A DNA stretch of 64,000 nucleotides from Mycolicibacterium porcinum (lineage in GTDB: Bacteria > Actinomycetota > Actinomycetes > Mycobacteriales > Mycobacteriaceae): contig MVIG01000006.1 of the NCBI GenBank assembly GCA_002086835.1, forward strand, positions 1 through 64,000. Direction: 5' to 3'. Every line of letters starts with the position of its first letter. Position 1 is the stretch's first letter. Below are positions 33,913 to 42,849 of the stretch, piece by piece. The position numbers and the translations under genes were made by a program. The notes below the pieces were generated by a model. It saw only the letters and a list, made by a program, of their open reading frames with translations. It searched no databases and was not told where the DNA came from.

Positions 33913-33923
33913 GTTCGCAAGCG

Positions 33924-34781
33924 TCAGCCCTTGTCGAGCAACCGCTCGATGTTGTTGACGCCGAAGGGTGCAATGCCTGACTTCTCGTCGCTGGCGAGCA
34001 CGATGAACCCCGGGCCCTGGTGGTTCTTGGTGATCAGCAGCGTCTCATTGCCCATCCCGAAGCTAGGGTCCTGCTTCTTGATCGGCGCGACGATCTGGGT
34101 GTTCAGCGCGGAGAAGAAGTTCTGGTCGATGTTGTCCGTGTTCCACGCGCGGTAGCCGTGTGCGCTCTTCTCGATCGGGCCCGCCTGGGTGTGGCCGCGC
34201 ACCCCGATCACCGAGGTCTTCCAGGCCTTCTCATCCTTGGTGACTTTGTGGTTCTTGACGGCCTGGTCGATGTCGCCGCGGGCGGTGGGGTCGAGCAGGG
34301 TGACGTGGATGTGCAGCTGATCCTGGCCGCGGTTGTCGGCGGAGTTGATGCCCAGCGCCCAGTCCGGGGCCTGGCCCTGGTTACCCGGCGGCAGAATGCT
34401 GACCTGCTCGAAGGCGTCCTTGAAGTAGTGGGGAGCGCCGGCTTCCATCAGGTTGTCGCATTCGATGCCGGTTTCGCGGGCCGTCGGGATCACCAGCAGG
34501 TCGGTCAGCTGGGCGGGGTGGTGCCCCTGTCGGACGGCGTAGCCGCGGGACTTGTCGCCGCCGGGAAAGACCACGTCGATCGCGCCGTCCTTGTGCTTGG
34601 GCGTGGCGTACTTGACGTCCTTCCAGAGGTCGACGTTGTCGTGCACGTTTCCGCACGGACCGAACTCGGTGGCCTGCGCGCCGGCGGTCGGTGCGACGGC
34701 GACGCCGATGGCCGGGACGGCGACGGCGGCGGCGATGAGAGCGAAGCGGCGGGCGAACCCGATGCGATTGGTGGTGGTCAT
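33924..34781 (-). CDS. cdh: Secreted CDP-diacylglycerol diphosphatase
   Basis: A 285-aa exported protein of the CDP-diacylglycerol pyrophosphatase family, which cleaves CDP-diacylglycerol to CMP and phosphatidate. A signal peptide is visible (RRFALIAAAVAVPAIGVAVAPTAGAQA). Mature-protein motifs are CGNVHDNVDLWKDV, the catalytic HIT-like DQLHIHV, and RGYAVRQ near residue 85. M. tuberculosis has an orthologous cdh gene. The ATG at 34781, preceded by GAGGGG, is preferred over an upstream in-frame ATG. It would act in envelope phospholipid turnover. Confidence 0.88.
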   Translation of the reverse strand: MTTTNRIGFARRFALIAAAVAVPAIGVAVAPTAGAQATEFGPCGNVHDNVDLWKDVKYATPKHKDGAIDVVFPGGDKSRGYAVRQGHHPAQLTDLLVIPTARETGIECDNLMEAGAPHYFKDAFEQVSILPPGNQGQAPDWALGINSADNRGQDQLHIHVTLLDPTARGDIDQAVKNHKVTKDEKAWKTSVIGVRGHTQAGPIEKSAHGYRAWNTDNIDQNFFSALNTQIVAPIKKQDPSFGMGNETLLITKNHQGPGFIVLASDEKSGIAPFGVNNIERLLDKG

Positions 34782-34926
34782 GTGATGTCCCCTCGTTGGG
34801 TGGTTGGTGTGTTGCAATCACCATCCCGGCTGAGAGCGGGCGCGTCTGTCCGCTGGTCAGACGATGAATCGACGGAATCGTGGGTCCTCCGATCGGGGGA
34901 ACGGCCGGCCGCGTTCTCTACGATCG

Positions 34927-35565
34927 ATGGGTATGACGAGCAAGCCCGCTTTGATCCTGGCTTTCGCGGCGATGGCCGCAGCGTTCCCGACGGTCACTGC
35001 TCCGCAGGCTGCGGCCGCACCGTGTTCCGATGTCACGGTGGTGTTCGCGCGCGGCACCAATGAGCCCCCTGGCCTGGGCAGTGTCGGCGGCCCGTTCGTC
35101 GACGATCTGCGGGCCCGGGTGGCACCGCGCACCGTCGACGGCATCGCGGTCGACTACCCGGCCAACAACGACTTCCACAACAGCACCCCGGCCGGCACCG
35201 ACGCCGCGCGATCCCTCATCGAGTCCACCGCGGCCAGCTGTCCGAACACCAAGATGGTGCTGGGCGGCTACTCGCAGGGCGCGGCGGTCATCGAACAGGC
35301 CACCAGCACAGCGTCTCCTCAGACCGCCGATCACGTGGCGGCCACCGCCCTGTTCGGTACGCCGCGCACCAGCTTCTCGGGCCTCCTGGCTTCCGGGATG
35401 CCACTGCCGACGCTGGCGCCTCAGTACGCCGCGAACTCGATCGACCAGTGCAACGAGGCCGACCCGATCTGCTGGGAAGGCGGCTGGGACATGGGCGCCC
35501 ACGTCTCGTACGTGCAGTCCGGAAAGGTAGCGCAGGCAGCCGATTTCGCCGCAGGCAAGCTCTAA
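34927..35565 (+). CDS. Cutinase-like carboxylesterase (Culp family), secreted
   Basis: A 212-aa serine esterase. An N-terminal signal peptide (KPALILAFAAMAAAFPTVTAPQAAAA) precedes the mature start PCSDVTVVFARGTNEPPG, typical for cutinases. The nucleophile motif is GGYSQGAAVI; the catalytic Asp and His come from CNEADPICWEGGWDMGAHVSYV, with cysteines forming the usual disulfides. Mycobacterial Culps hydrolyse short- to medium-chain esters or act as phospholipases in the cell wall. ATGs lie at 34927 and 34933; neither has a strong ribosome-binding site. It is divergent from cdh. Confidence 0.9.
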   Translation: MGMTSKPALILAFAAMAAAFPTVTAPQAAAAPCSDVTVVFARGTNEPPGLGSVGGPFVDDLRARVAPRTVDGIAVDYPANNDFHNSTPAGTDAARSLIESTAASCPNTKMVLGGYSQGAAVIEQATSTASPQTADHVAATALFGTPRTSFSGLLASGMPLPTLAPQYAANSIDQCNEADPICWEGGWDMGAHVSYVQSGKVAQAADFAAGKL

Positions 35566-35574
35566 GAAGCGACC

Positions 35575-36210
35575 TCAGAGCGTCTTCCAGGTCAGCGGAC
35601 GCCGCACCTTGGCACCTGGGCGGGTGCCGGCTCCTTGGCGACGCAGTTCGGCCGGGTCGGCACCGCTGCGCAGCCGCTCCAGCAGATAGTCGGGGTCGAA
35701 GTTGACCCCGATCGGATTCTCGGCGAACGTGCCGCTGAGAAAGTACTCGGCCGTCTCTTGCGGAGTCGGGAAGTTCTCGGTCTGGAATTCCAACCGGACG
35801 CCGTCGGGGTCCTCGTAATACAACGACGTGGTCGGACCGTGGTTGATCGACCAGACCGGGGTGATACCGGCCTGCTTGAGCCGCTCATAGGTCGACAACA
35901 GCTGTTCCAGCGAGCCGATGGTGAATCCGAGATGGTCGACGCCGTAGAACTTCCGGCGCCACCGGGCGAGTGGGAAGAAATAGCGTACGAACCGCGGGAG
36001 TTTGACCAGCGCGAGGCGATGGCTTTCCTCATCCCAGGTCAAGAAGGCGATCTTGGAGTCTTCGTGGACGACGCGGGCCCCGAATACCGTTCCGTACCAG
36101 GCGATTACCTCGTCTGCACGCGCGGTTTTGACCACCCAGTGCGCCAGGTAATCCGGTGCCAGCGGGTTCCCGCCGTGGGCGTCGCTGTCCTGTGTGCCGT
36201 GCACGCTCAT
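35575..36210 (-). CDS. Vicinal-oxygen-chelate (glyoxalase/extradiol dioxygenase-like) protein
   Basis: A 211-aa protein with paired VOC beta-alpha-beta-beta-beta modules. YLAHWVVKTARADEVIAWYGTVFG opens the first module, YGVDHLGFTIGSLEQLLSTYERLK opens the second, and LYYEDPDGVRLEFQTE supplies the metal-ligand glutamate. Likely metal ligands are the His in LAHW, the His in VDHLG and that Glu. The family includes ring-cleaving dioxygenases and glyoxalases; the substrate is unknown. It stands alone between a cutinase and a hydrolase gene. Confidence 0.75.
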   Translation of the reverse strand: MSVHGTQDSDAHGGNPLAPDYLAHWVVKTARADEVIAWYGTVFGARVVHEDSKIAFLTWDEESHRLALVKLPRFVRYFFPLARWRRKFYGVDHLGFTIGSLEQLLSTYERLKQAGITPVWSINHGPTTSLYYEDPDGVRLEFQTENFPTPQETAEYFLSGTFAENPIGVNFDPDYLLERLRSGADPAELRRQGAGTRPGAKVRRPLTWKTL

Positions 36211-36281
36211 CCGTCAAGGATCCTGCCGCGGCCGCGGGCTGCGTAGCGTAGTCGGCTACCTAACTTTGCCCCGCGTTCCGG

Positions 36282-37079
36282 TTACATCGGCATCGCGGTG
36301 CCGACGGCGGCTGTCAACCAACTGTCGATCTTCTCGGCGACAACCTGCCAACCAGGTCCGAGCATCATGATGTGCCCCATACCGGGAAACAGTTCCAAGT
36401 CCGCTTGGTAGATCCCGGCGACGGCAGAGGCATCCCCGGCGACTCGCATGCCATCGGCTCCTGCGCCAAGAACGAGCATCGGCATTGTGATCGCCCGAGC
36501 ACTTGGAAGTTGTTTCACCGTCTCTCGTGAGGCGCGTTTACTCTCTAAGCCCATACGGGCCAGACACGATGCGACGACGGACTCGGGCGTACCCGCCGAG
36601 AAGACGAATTCACAAGCCAAAGCCGGTGTGCCAAACAGATCGGCTGGATTTCCGAAGGTGTTGGTACGCAGGACAAGCCACGGGTGACGGAGGAGTAGGC
36701 GGAGTGCCCACCGGCGCATTCCCTGCGGTGTACCGGGTGCCATGAGCACGGCAGCCGGGGCGCCGTGCGTTGCAAGGTAATTCAGCACGACCCAGGACCC
36801 CATGGAATGACCGATGAGCACCGGGTGGACACCGAGCTCGCCGGCAACGGTGTGGACGTCGTCGGCATAGTCGGCAATCGAACAGGAATCGAGCGGCTTG
36901 GGCAGGCTGCTGGCCCCGTGGCCGCGAAGGCTCAGTGCGACGGCGCGGTAGCCCCTGTCGGCGAAGTAGCCGAGGAAATGCTCGTCCCAGCACCATGCTG
37001 CGCTACTCGCACCGTGAACGAACAGCAGCGGCACGGGATGCGATTCGCTGGTTGACCCTCTGTCGATCACTTCGATCAT
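36282..37079 (-). CDS. Alpha/beta hydrolase
   Basis: A 265-aa alpha/beta hydrolase. LFVHGASSAAWCWDE provides the oxyanion-hole HG, LIGHSMGSWVVLNYL the nucleophile elbow with serine, a later VLGAGADGM the probable acid and FPGMGHIMML the catalytic histidine. It resembles lysophospholipase and ester or epoxide hydrolases. The substrate is not predictable. I take the ATG at 37079 (MIEVIDRG) over one five codons upstream; neither has a strong ribosome-binding site. Confidence 0.82.
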   Translation of the reverse strand: MIEVIDRGSTSESHPVPLLFVHGASSAAWCWDEHFLGYFADRGYRAVALSLRGHGASSLPKPLDSCSIADYADDVHTVAGELGVHPVLIGHSMGSWVVLNYLATHGAPAAVLMAPGTPQGMRRWALRLLLRHPWLVLRTNTFGNPADLFGTPALACEFVFSAGTPESVVASCLARMGLESKRASRETVKQLPSARAITMPMLVLGAGADGMRVAGDASAVAGIYQADLELFPGMGHIMMLGPGWQVVAEKIDSWLTAAVGTAMPM

Positions 37080-37203
37080 GTGGCATCCCATCACCCAGGT
37101 AGCGCCATCGGCGAGGCCATTTTCTCAAGCGAGGTGTGCCATACCGGCTGAAAGCGGCAGATTCATCCAGCGCCCTCGCCCGTGACCGGTCCATACTGCA
37201 CAC

Positions 37204-37367
37204 ATGCGTGCCGTCAGCGGCGTCGCGGCGCCGGTAGCTGCGATCACTCTCGTGGCCGGGTGCGCGCAGTGCCCGCGACGAAGAGCCCCTGACCGGCCGG
37301 AAGGTCGGCAATTATCTGCATCCCGTGGTCCCACAGGCGATACTGCGTCTAAACGAATGACCAGGGG
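37204..37367 (+). pseudogene. Possible lipoprotein gene remnant
   Basis: The ATG at 37204 opens a lipoprotein-like signal sequence (VAAITLVAGC, a lipobox with Cys20), but this frame runs on as arginine-rich nonsense into the kinase gene. A protein-like ending, RDEEPLTGRKVGNYLHP to ILRLNE and a stop, continues in the +1 frame. This suggests a frameshifted short lipoprotein gene. Support is weak, and the segment may be only the leader of the kinase gene. Confidence 0.22.
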
Positions 37368-37375
37368 GATCGGCA

Positions 37376-38806
37376 GTGGACTCGCGCGTCGGCACGACGT
37401 TCGGCAAGTACTCCATCAAGCGCCTGCTCGGCAGGGGCGGCATGGGGGAGGTGTACGAGGCCTTCGACACCGACAAGAACCGCACCGTCGCCCTGAAGAT
37501 CCTCGCCGATCAGTACTCACACGACACCACGTTCCGCACCCGATTCCAACGTGAATCCCACGCCGCCGCGGTCCTGCAGGAGCCGCATGTCATCCCCATC
37601 CACGACTGGGGCGAGATCGACGGCAACCTGTACATCGACATGCGGTTGGTGCAGGGCACCACACTGTCGGATCTGACCGCGCACGGCCCGCTGGCCCCGG
37701 CCCGGGCGGTCGCGATCGTCACCCAGATCGCCGCCGCGCTCGACGCGGCGCACGCCGCCGGATTGATCCACCGCGACATCAAGCCGCAGAACATCATCGT
37801 CACCCCGGCCGATTTCGCCTACCTGGTCGACTTCGGCATCGCCGAGAGCCAAGGGGAGAGCCGGCTGACCACAGAGGGAAGCCGCATCGGCACCCTGAAT
37901 TACATGGCGCCCGAACGGTTCACCGGACAGACGGTGACTCCCGCGGTCGACTCGTACTCACTGGCCTGCGTGTTGTACGAAGCGCTGACCGGGCACGCAC
38001 CGTTCCCCGGTGACGAGCTGGAAAGTGTGCTGGCCGCACATATCTCCACACCGCCCCCGCGGCCCAGCGCGACGAATCCCGCCGTCCCCGCGACGTTCGA
38101 CGATGTGATCGCGCGCGGCATGGCCAAGGACCCCGACGATCGGTACGGCAGCGCAGGCGGATTGGGTCGTGCTGCGCAGCGGGCCCTTCACGCCGGCTCG
38201 GCGCCGCAGACCGCGACGCACCTGGCGCCGAACTTCGCGCCGACCCTCGCCGCTCCCGTCTACCCTCCGGCGCCTGCTCATCCTCCTGCGCAGCCCGAAC
38301 CGCGCAAGCGCAGTTGGGTGCTGCCGACCGTCATCGCGGTGGCCGCCGCACTGATCCTCGGCGGCATCGGTGTGGTCATCGGCATGCTCGTCAAGAACGC
38401 CGAACCGCCCGCGGATACCCCCGCCACCGCGTCGCCCAATGATCCGGCGCACGGTGGCGGACCGCTGCCGCCGCTGATCACCGGTCCGGACCAGAGCAGC
38501 CTGCACCAGTCGTGCGACGACGGCTTCGCGGTGACCACCGCGACCGGGTTCGGCAGCCGAGCCGGACGCGGAACCCCGGAAACCTCATGCCTTTTCACCA
38601 ACAGCGTGCTGACGTCGTACTGGGCCGAGTACGGCAACGCGAGCCCGCTGCCGCGTGCAGTGTCGGCTCCGGGCGCGGTGAATTGCGGAACGGTGCCCGG
38701 CGCGCTGTGCGACGGCTCCAACTTCCTGATGCACTGCCAGCAGTCCCCGGGTGACAGCTGGATCACCTGCACCGGCGGCAAGAACGCCCGCGTCTATCTC
38801 TGGTGA
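37376..38806 (+). CDS. Membrane Ser/Thr protein kinase (Pkn family)
   Basis: A 476-aa eukaryotic-type kinase. The glycine loop is GRGGMGEVY, with catalytic Lys41, HRDIKPQN (Asp134) and DFG (152-154). The activation loop has Thr and Ser residues before GTLNYMAPE. A proline-rich linker leads to one transmembrane helix (about 314-337) and an extracellular domain of about 130 residues with six cysteines (380, 405, 437, 445, 454, 465), likely three disulfides. The ectodomain would sense an external signal. The GTG at 37376 follows AGGGGG. The EmbR-like FHA regulator two genes away is its probable substrate, as PknH is for EmbR in M. tuberculosis. Confidence 0.9.
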   Translation: MDSRVGTTFGKYSIKRLLGRGGMGEVYEAFDTDKNRTVALKILADQYSHDTTFRTRFQRESHAAAVLQEPHVIPIHDWGEIDGNLYIDMRLVQGTTLSDLTAHGPLAPARAVAIVTQIAAALDAAHAAGLIHRDIKPQNIIVTPADFAYLVDFGIAESQGESRLTTEGSRIGTLNYMAPERFTGQTVTPAVDSYSLACVLYEALTGHAPFPGDELESVLAAHISTPPPRPSATNPAVPATFDDVIARGMAKDPDDRYGSAGGLGRAAQRALHAGSAPQTATHLAPNFAPTLAAPVYPPAPAHPPAQPEPRKRSWVLPTVIAVAAALILGGIGVVIGMLVKNAEPPADTPATASPNDPAHGGGPLPPLITGPDQSSLHQSCDDGFAVTTATGFGSRAGRGTPETSCLFTNSVLTSYWAEYGNASPLPRAVSAPGAVNCGTVPGALCDGSNFLMHCQQSPGDSWITCTGGKNARVYLW

Positions 38807-39651
38807 GCCGGGCAGTGTCCCGCAGGCAGGGCACCCAGACGTTGGCTCAACCAGGCGGCCATAGTGGTGAGTGCCGCGGTGCCGTCCTCGAACTTTCCCG
38901 AATCCGGCAATGCCGCCAACGCGACGGACACCATTCCTACCGGGGTGTTCAGCACCCCGATTTGGCGAACCAGGTAGCCGCCGGTCGGTGACGGGCCCCA
39001 GCCGCCTTTGAGCCGGCTGTCCGCAAGTGTCCCGATGCCCCAGCGCTGTTCGGGTTCGACACGGCCCATGAGGCCGAACACCGGGTTGTTCGCAGTGTCG
39101 CACACGGCAACCGCAGTGAACTTCACCTGATCCGCCAGCGGCCAGTCGGTCTGTCCGGATGCACTGAATTCCGGGCGCACCCGGTGTGACTGGACGATCG
39201 TGGGATCACCGGTCTGCCGCAGCACGGCCTCGACCTTCGCTGCGGCGTCGGCCGGTGTGCCCAGACTGTCCCAGATCGATTCCGCTGCGGCATTGTCGGA
39301 TTCGGTGATGGCCGCGGTCATGGCCTCAGTGACGCGCGGGGGCTGCTCCTCGCGGAGTGCGGCGATGATCAACGGGACCTTGATCGTCGACCAGGCGGGG
39401 CCACTTTGCCACTCGCCCAAGGTCAGCGGTTCCTGCCCGGGTCCGACCCCGCTGAGCGCGATGCCGACCACGGCGTGCAACTCGGGCTCCAGCCGGGCGA
39501 ACTCGGCGGCCAGTGACGTGGCAGCCGAAGAGCGCTCCGGCGCGGCCCGACGCGGGCCGAGGTGGGTCCCGATGAACACCCCGGCGGCGAGCGCGATCGC
39601 GGCGAGCACCGCGATCGCAGCCCACAGCCGTCCATTGCGAGGGGAACTCAC
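38794..39651 (-). CDS. Exported beta-lactamase-fold serine hydrolase
   Basis: A 285-aa protein with an N-terminal membrane anchor or signal (residues 9-30) and the class A beta-lactamase/penicillin-interacting fold. The SxxK motif is STIK (Ser88, Lys91), SDN is at 118-120, and KGGWG stands where KTG or KSG is normal. It is likely a peptidoglycan- or peptide-directed hydrolase or an inactive relative. It starts with GTG overlapping the stop of the EmbR-like gene upstream (GTGA), so both are co-transcribed. It converges with the kinase gene and overlaps it by 13 bases. Confidence 0.75.
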   Translation of the reverse strand: MSSPRNGRLWAAIAVLAAIALAAGVFIGTHLGPRRAAPERSSAATSLAAEFARLEPELHAVVGIALSGVGPGQEPLTLGEWQSGPAWSTIKVPLIIAALREEQPPRVTEAMTAAITESDNAAAESIWDSLGTPADAAAKVEAVLRQTGDPTIVQSHRVRPEFSASGQTDWPLADQVKFTAVAVCDTANNPVFGLMGRVEPEQRWGIGTLADSRLKGGWGPSPTGGYLVRQIGVLNTPVGMVSVALAALPDSGKFEDGTAALTTMAAWLSQRLGALPAGHCPAHQR

Positions 39652-40781
39652 GGTGCGCCGCGGTGAAGTTCGAAGGTGAACTGGCGGCCGCAGATGCGGA
39701 TGTCGTCACCGTCGCCGACGGTGGCACTCGGGTGGATGCGTTCCTGCCGCACCTGTACCCCGTTGGCCGACTGCAGATCGGTGATCACGAAACTGCTTCC
39801 GGTGTCGATGATCACCGCGTGGTGACGGCTGACATCGGCGTCGTCGAGCACGATGTCGTTGTCGGGCAGCCGGCCGATCCGGGTGACATTGGGCCGCAAC
39901 GTATATCGGCGTCCTGCCGTGTCGCGCAATGCGGCAGCCGTCGTCCCCCTGTCGACGACGGTGCCTCTCGCGCTCACCGTGCGCGCAGCCGTGGCCATGG
40001 CCGCCTGCTTGGTGTCGAGCCGTTCCTGGCGCAGGATGCGCGCGTGCAGCGCGCTGAGGGTGGGACCGGGGTCGATGCCGAGCTCCTCGGCCAGCACGGT
40101 TTTGACGCGCCGGTAGGCGGCGAGTGCATCGGACTGCCGCTCGGCGACGTAGTAGGCGGTGATCAGCTGAGCCCACAGCGGTTCCCGGTACGGATGCCGG
40201 GCCGCGAGCTCTTCGAGGCCGGTGATGACGGTCGCGGCGCGCCCGCAGGCGATCTCAGCCTCGGCGCGGCTGGTGTGCACCAGCACGTAGTCCTCGGTCA
40301 GGGCCGCGGCGAAGGTGTCGGCGAACGTGAAGCCGCGCAGATCCTCGAGGACGTCGCCGCGCCAGTGGGTGAGCGCGGCCGAAAGATGCGTGCCGGCTGC
40401 CTCGAATCGTCCGGCCGCGGCGGCGTTGATGCCTGCGACCTTCTCGGTGATGAACCGGTCCAGATCGCAACTGCCTTCGGTCACGTTCAGCCGATAACCG
40501 GGAGCGGCTTTGACCAGCACCGGTTGTGAGTCCCGTTCGGACGCGCCGAGCAGCCGCCGCAGGTTGGACACGTGGGTGTGGATGGTGGCGCGGGCGGCGG
40601 GCACGGGCTCGCGCTCCCAGACGGCGTCGATGAGTGATTCGGTGCTGACCGCCCGGTTGCGGTTGATGAGCAGGAACGCCAGCACCGCGCGCTGTTTGGG
40701 TGTGCCCAGCGCCACGGGTGCGCCGTCCACGGTGACCTGCAGCGGTCCCAACAGACCGAACCCGAGACGAGTACCACTCAT
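39648..40781 (-). CDS. EmbR-like SARP transcriptional regulator with FHA domain
   Basis: A 377-aa regulator. Residues 1-95 form an OmpR/SARP winged-helix domain (GTPKQRAVLAFLLINRN, IHTHVSNLRRLLG), 100-245 a bacterial transcriptional activation (BTAD) domain with YREPLWAQLITAYY, and about 285-365 an FHA domain (IGRLPDNDIVLDD, VSRHHAVI, SANGV) that binds phosphothreonine. This is the architecture of M. tuberculosis EmbR, activated by a Ser/Thr kinase. The ATG at 40781 follows GGGAAGG. It is divergent from the fusion gene across 139 bases that carry 22-base-spaced direct repeats typical of SARP sites. It probably regulates the fusion gene and itself. Confidence 0.88.
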   Translation of the reverse strand: MSGTRLGFGLLGPLQVTVDGAPVALGTPKQRAVLAFLLINRNRAVSTESLIDAVWEREPVPAARATIHTHVSNLRRLLGASERDSQPVLVKAAPGYRLNVTEGSCDLDRFITEKVAGINAAAAGRFEAAGTHLSAALTHWRGDVLEDLRGFTFADTFAAALTEDYVLVHTSRAEAEIACGRAATVITGLEELAARHPYREPLWAQLITAYYVAERQSDALAAYRRVKTVLAEELGIDPGPTLSALHARILRQERLDTKQAAMATAARTVSARGTVVDRGTTAAALRDTAGRRYTLRPNVTRIGRLPDNDIVLDDADVSRHHAVIIDTGSSFVITDLQSANGVQVRQERIHPSATVGDGDDIRICGRQFTFELHRGAP

Positions 40782-40840
40782 CGCAAGCCTTCCCGGTGTT
40801 CGGCGCGGTCCGCATCCCATTGTGACGCCGAGCGGCGGTA

Positions 40841-40870
40841 CCGCAAGGATCCGTTGAGAATTCCGCAAGG
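40841..40870 (+). promoter_or_regulatory. Candidate SARP operator upstream of the fusion gene
   Basis: CCGCAAGG occurs at 40841-40848 and 40863-40870, direct repeats 22 bases (two helical turns) apart. The second lies within a 19-base sequence (40852-40870, starting CGTTGAGAATTCC) found identically at 43599-43617. SARP regulators bind direct repeats spaced by 11 or 22 bases near the -35 box. A TTGAGA at 40854 could be the -35. Assignment to the EmbR-like protein is inference. Confidence 0.6.
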
Positions 40871-40920
40871 TGTCGGCGTCACGGTGATGGTGCATCCCGA
40901 ACACGCCCGAAGGATCCGAC

Positions 40921-42849
40921 ATGACCACCATTTCGCACGTGCCCGCCCGGCATGACGCCCGAGCCCGACTGGATTCGCTGCTCGACACGTTGGCAGGCGT
41001 CGCCGTCAGGGGTGAGGCCCCCGGCCCCGAACTGCTGGCGCAGGTGGCCCGCGCCAAGCCGGTACTGGCCACGATGGCGTCGGAGCCGAATGACGGTGAA
41101 CCGTACTCCCGGACGATCCTGCGCGTCGACGACGAGGTCGAGATCATGCTCGCCCGATGGCGTCCGGGCCGGCGCTGCGCACCGCACGACCACGGCGGCG
41201 CCGGTGGCTTTGTCATCGTTCTTGAGGGCCGGTTCGAGGAGCGCCGGTTCGATTGGGACGGGCCCCGGTTGGCTGTCACCAGCAGTGCCGAGCACTCCGC
41301 CGGTGCGGTGACCCGCATCACCAGCGACGTGATCCACGATATGACCGGCCTGGACGGGGGACTGACGCTGCACCTCTACAGTCCACCGGCGACCAGCATG
41401 AGGGTGTTCGATCTGGACACCGCCGAGATGCTGGAGCTGGTCGGCAACTACGGCGCCTGGATCCCGGTCGGGGAGCACCCACGCATCCCGTTCGCCCGGA
41501 TAGCACCCGAAACGGATGCGGCGCCGGTGATCTGGGTGGCCCACACCACGCACTATCGGGGTGGGTCGGCCGAGTTCGCGGTGGCGGCCGCGACGATGGC
41601 GCGTGAGCTGGCGGCCGCCCATCCCGATGCCGAGGTCAAGGTCTCGGGCCTGCACCAGAAGGCGGACTTCGTCGCAGAACTCGCCCGGATGACGGAAGCC
41701 GGCCGCGAGATCGCCCAGCTGCACCTCATCAGCCATTCCGGAATGTACGGACCGATGTTCGGATCGACGGCCTGGCCCGAGCAGTTCTCGCCGCACGAAT
41801 GGCGCTCGATGGCAATCCCATTCGCCGCCACCGGACAGGCCTACTTTCACGCCTGCCGCACCGCACGGTGGTTCGCTCCGTTCTTCGCGAACGTGTTCGG
41901 GGTGCCCACCTTGGGCAACCGCGACTACACCACGGTGTCAGCGCGCAAGGACCGGTTCTCCTGGGCGGGGCCCCGGCCGGCGGCGCGCACCGATCTGTAC
42001 CTGATCGATGCGCCGGGCCGAAAGTCACATGGGCCGTTGGGCACCGTCCGTAAGTATCTCGGCGCCGCCGCACAGCCACCGGTGCGCAGCGTGCCCGAAC
42101 CGGACGGATCCGACGGCACCTACGACGCGGTCGCCGAGCTCTACGACCGCGCCTACACCGACATCAGGGTGCGGGGCGCGGAGTGGCGGTGGGTCGCCGA
42201 ACGGGCAGCGCACCTTCGAGCCGACCTCGACCGCGGGTTGCGGTTACTAGAAATCGGTTGTGGCACTGGGGCCTTGTTGCGTGCACTGGACGACGACGGA
42301 GTTCTCGACTCCGGCATCGGCGTGGACAGCTCCCCGGGCATGCTGGCCCGGGCGCGCAGCCGCGGCCGGCACCGCCCGCGGCTACGGTTCGCCGGCGTCG
42401 ACGGTCCCGCGCTCGATCTCCCCGATGACAGCGTCGATGTGGTGGTCTGCTTCCTGTCCTTCCGGTATCTGGACTGGGACCCGGTGATGACCGAGATCCG
42501 CCGGGTGCTGGCTCCCGGTGGCCGGTTGTGGGTGGTCGACATGGTCGAGCATCCGATCCGGCTCCGCGAACTCCCGGTGCTCGCGTGGTCGGCGCTCGAG
42601 CACGTACGCACCCGGAGGGCGCAGCCACGGTTCGCCGCCGACCTGACCGCGCTGACCACCTCTCCCGCATGGCGGGAGATGCTGCGGCACAATCCGATCC
42701 GGGCTGAACATGAGTACCGCTGGTACTTCGCCAGCCGGTTCCCCGGCTCCCGGTTGAAGCTGCTGACGGCGACGCTGTCGCAGCGGGTGCTGGCTTTCGA
42801 CTCCGGACCGCTGACCAAGGGGCGTACGGCCCCGCTCACCTACCCATGA
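40921..42849 (+). CDS. Three-domain fusion: cysteine-dioxygenase cupin, CHAT/caspase-like domain, methyltransferase
   Basis: A 642-aa protein with three parts. Residues about 40-185 match cysteine dioxygenase: iron ligands His89, His91 (APHDHGG) and His139 (DVIHDM), and Tyr153 in LHLYSPP. The crosslink cysteine of mammalian enzymes is replaced by Gly, as in bacterial forms. Residues about 200-380 look like a CHAT/caspase fold, with His272 in LISHSGMYG and Cys312 in FHACRTA as a likely dyad, then GVPTLGNRDYTTV. Residues 400-640 are a class I methyltransferase (LLEIGCGTG 442-450). I know no such fusion. It overlaps the racemase gene (ATGA) and is divergent from the SARP-FHA regulator. Confidence 0.75.
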   Translation: MTTISHVPARHDARARLDSLLDTLAGVAVRGEAPGPELLAQVARAKPVLATMASEPNDGEPYSRTILRVDDEVEIMLARWRPGRRCAPHDHGGAGGFVIVLEGRFEERRFDWDGPRLAVTSSAEHSAGAVTRITSDVIHDMTGLDGGLTLHLYSPPATSMRVFDLDTAEMLELVGNYGAWIPVGEHPRIPFARIAPETDAAPVIWVAHTTHYRGGSAEFAVAAATMARELAAAHPDAEVKVSGLHQKADFVAELARMTEAGREIAQLHLISHSGMYGPMFGSTAWPEQFSPHEWRSMAIPFAATGQAYFHACRTARWFAPFFANVFGVPTLGNRDYTTVSARKDRFSWAGPRPAARTDLYLIDAPGRKSHGPLGTVRKYLGAAAQPPVRSVPEPDGSDGTYDAVAELYDRAYTDIRVRGAEWRWVAERAAHLRADLDRGLRLLEIGCGTGALLRALDDDGVLDSGIGVDSSPGMLARARSRGRHRPRLRFAGVDGPALDLPDDSVDVVVCFLSFRYLDWDPVMTEIRRVLAPGGRLWVVDMVEHPIRLRELPVLAWSALEHVRTRRAQPRFAADLTALTTSPAWREMLRHNPIRAEHEYRWYFASRFPGSRLKLLTATLSQRVLAFDSGPLTKGRTAPLTYP

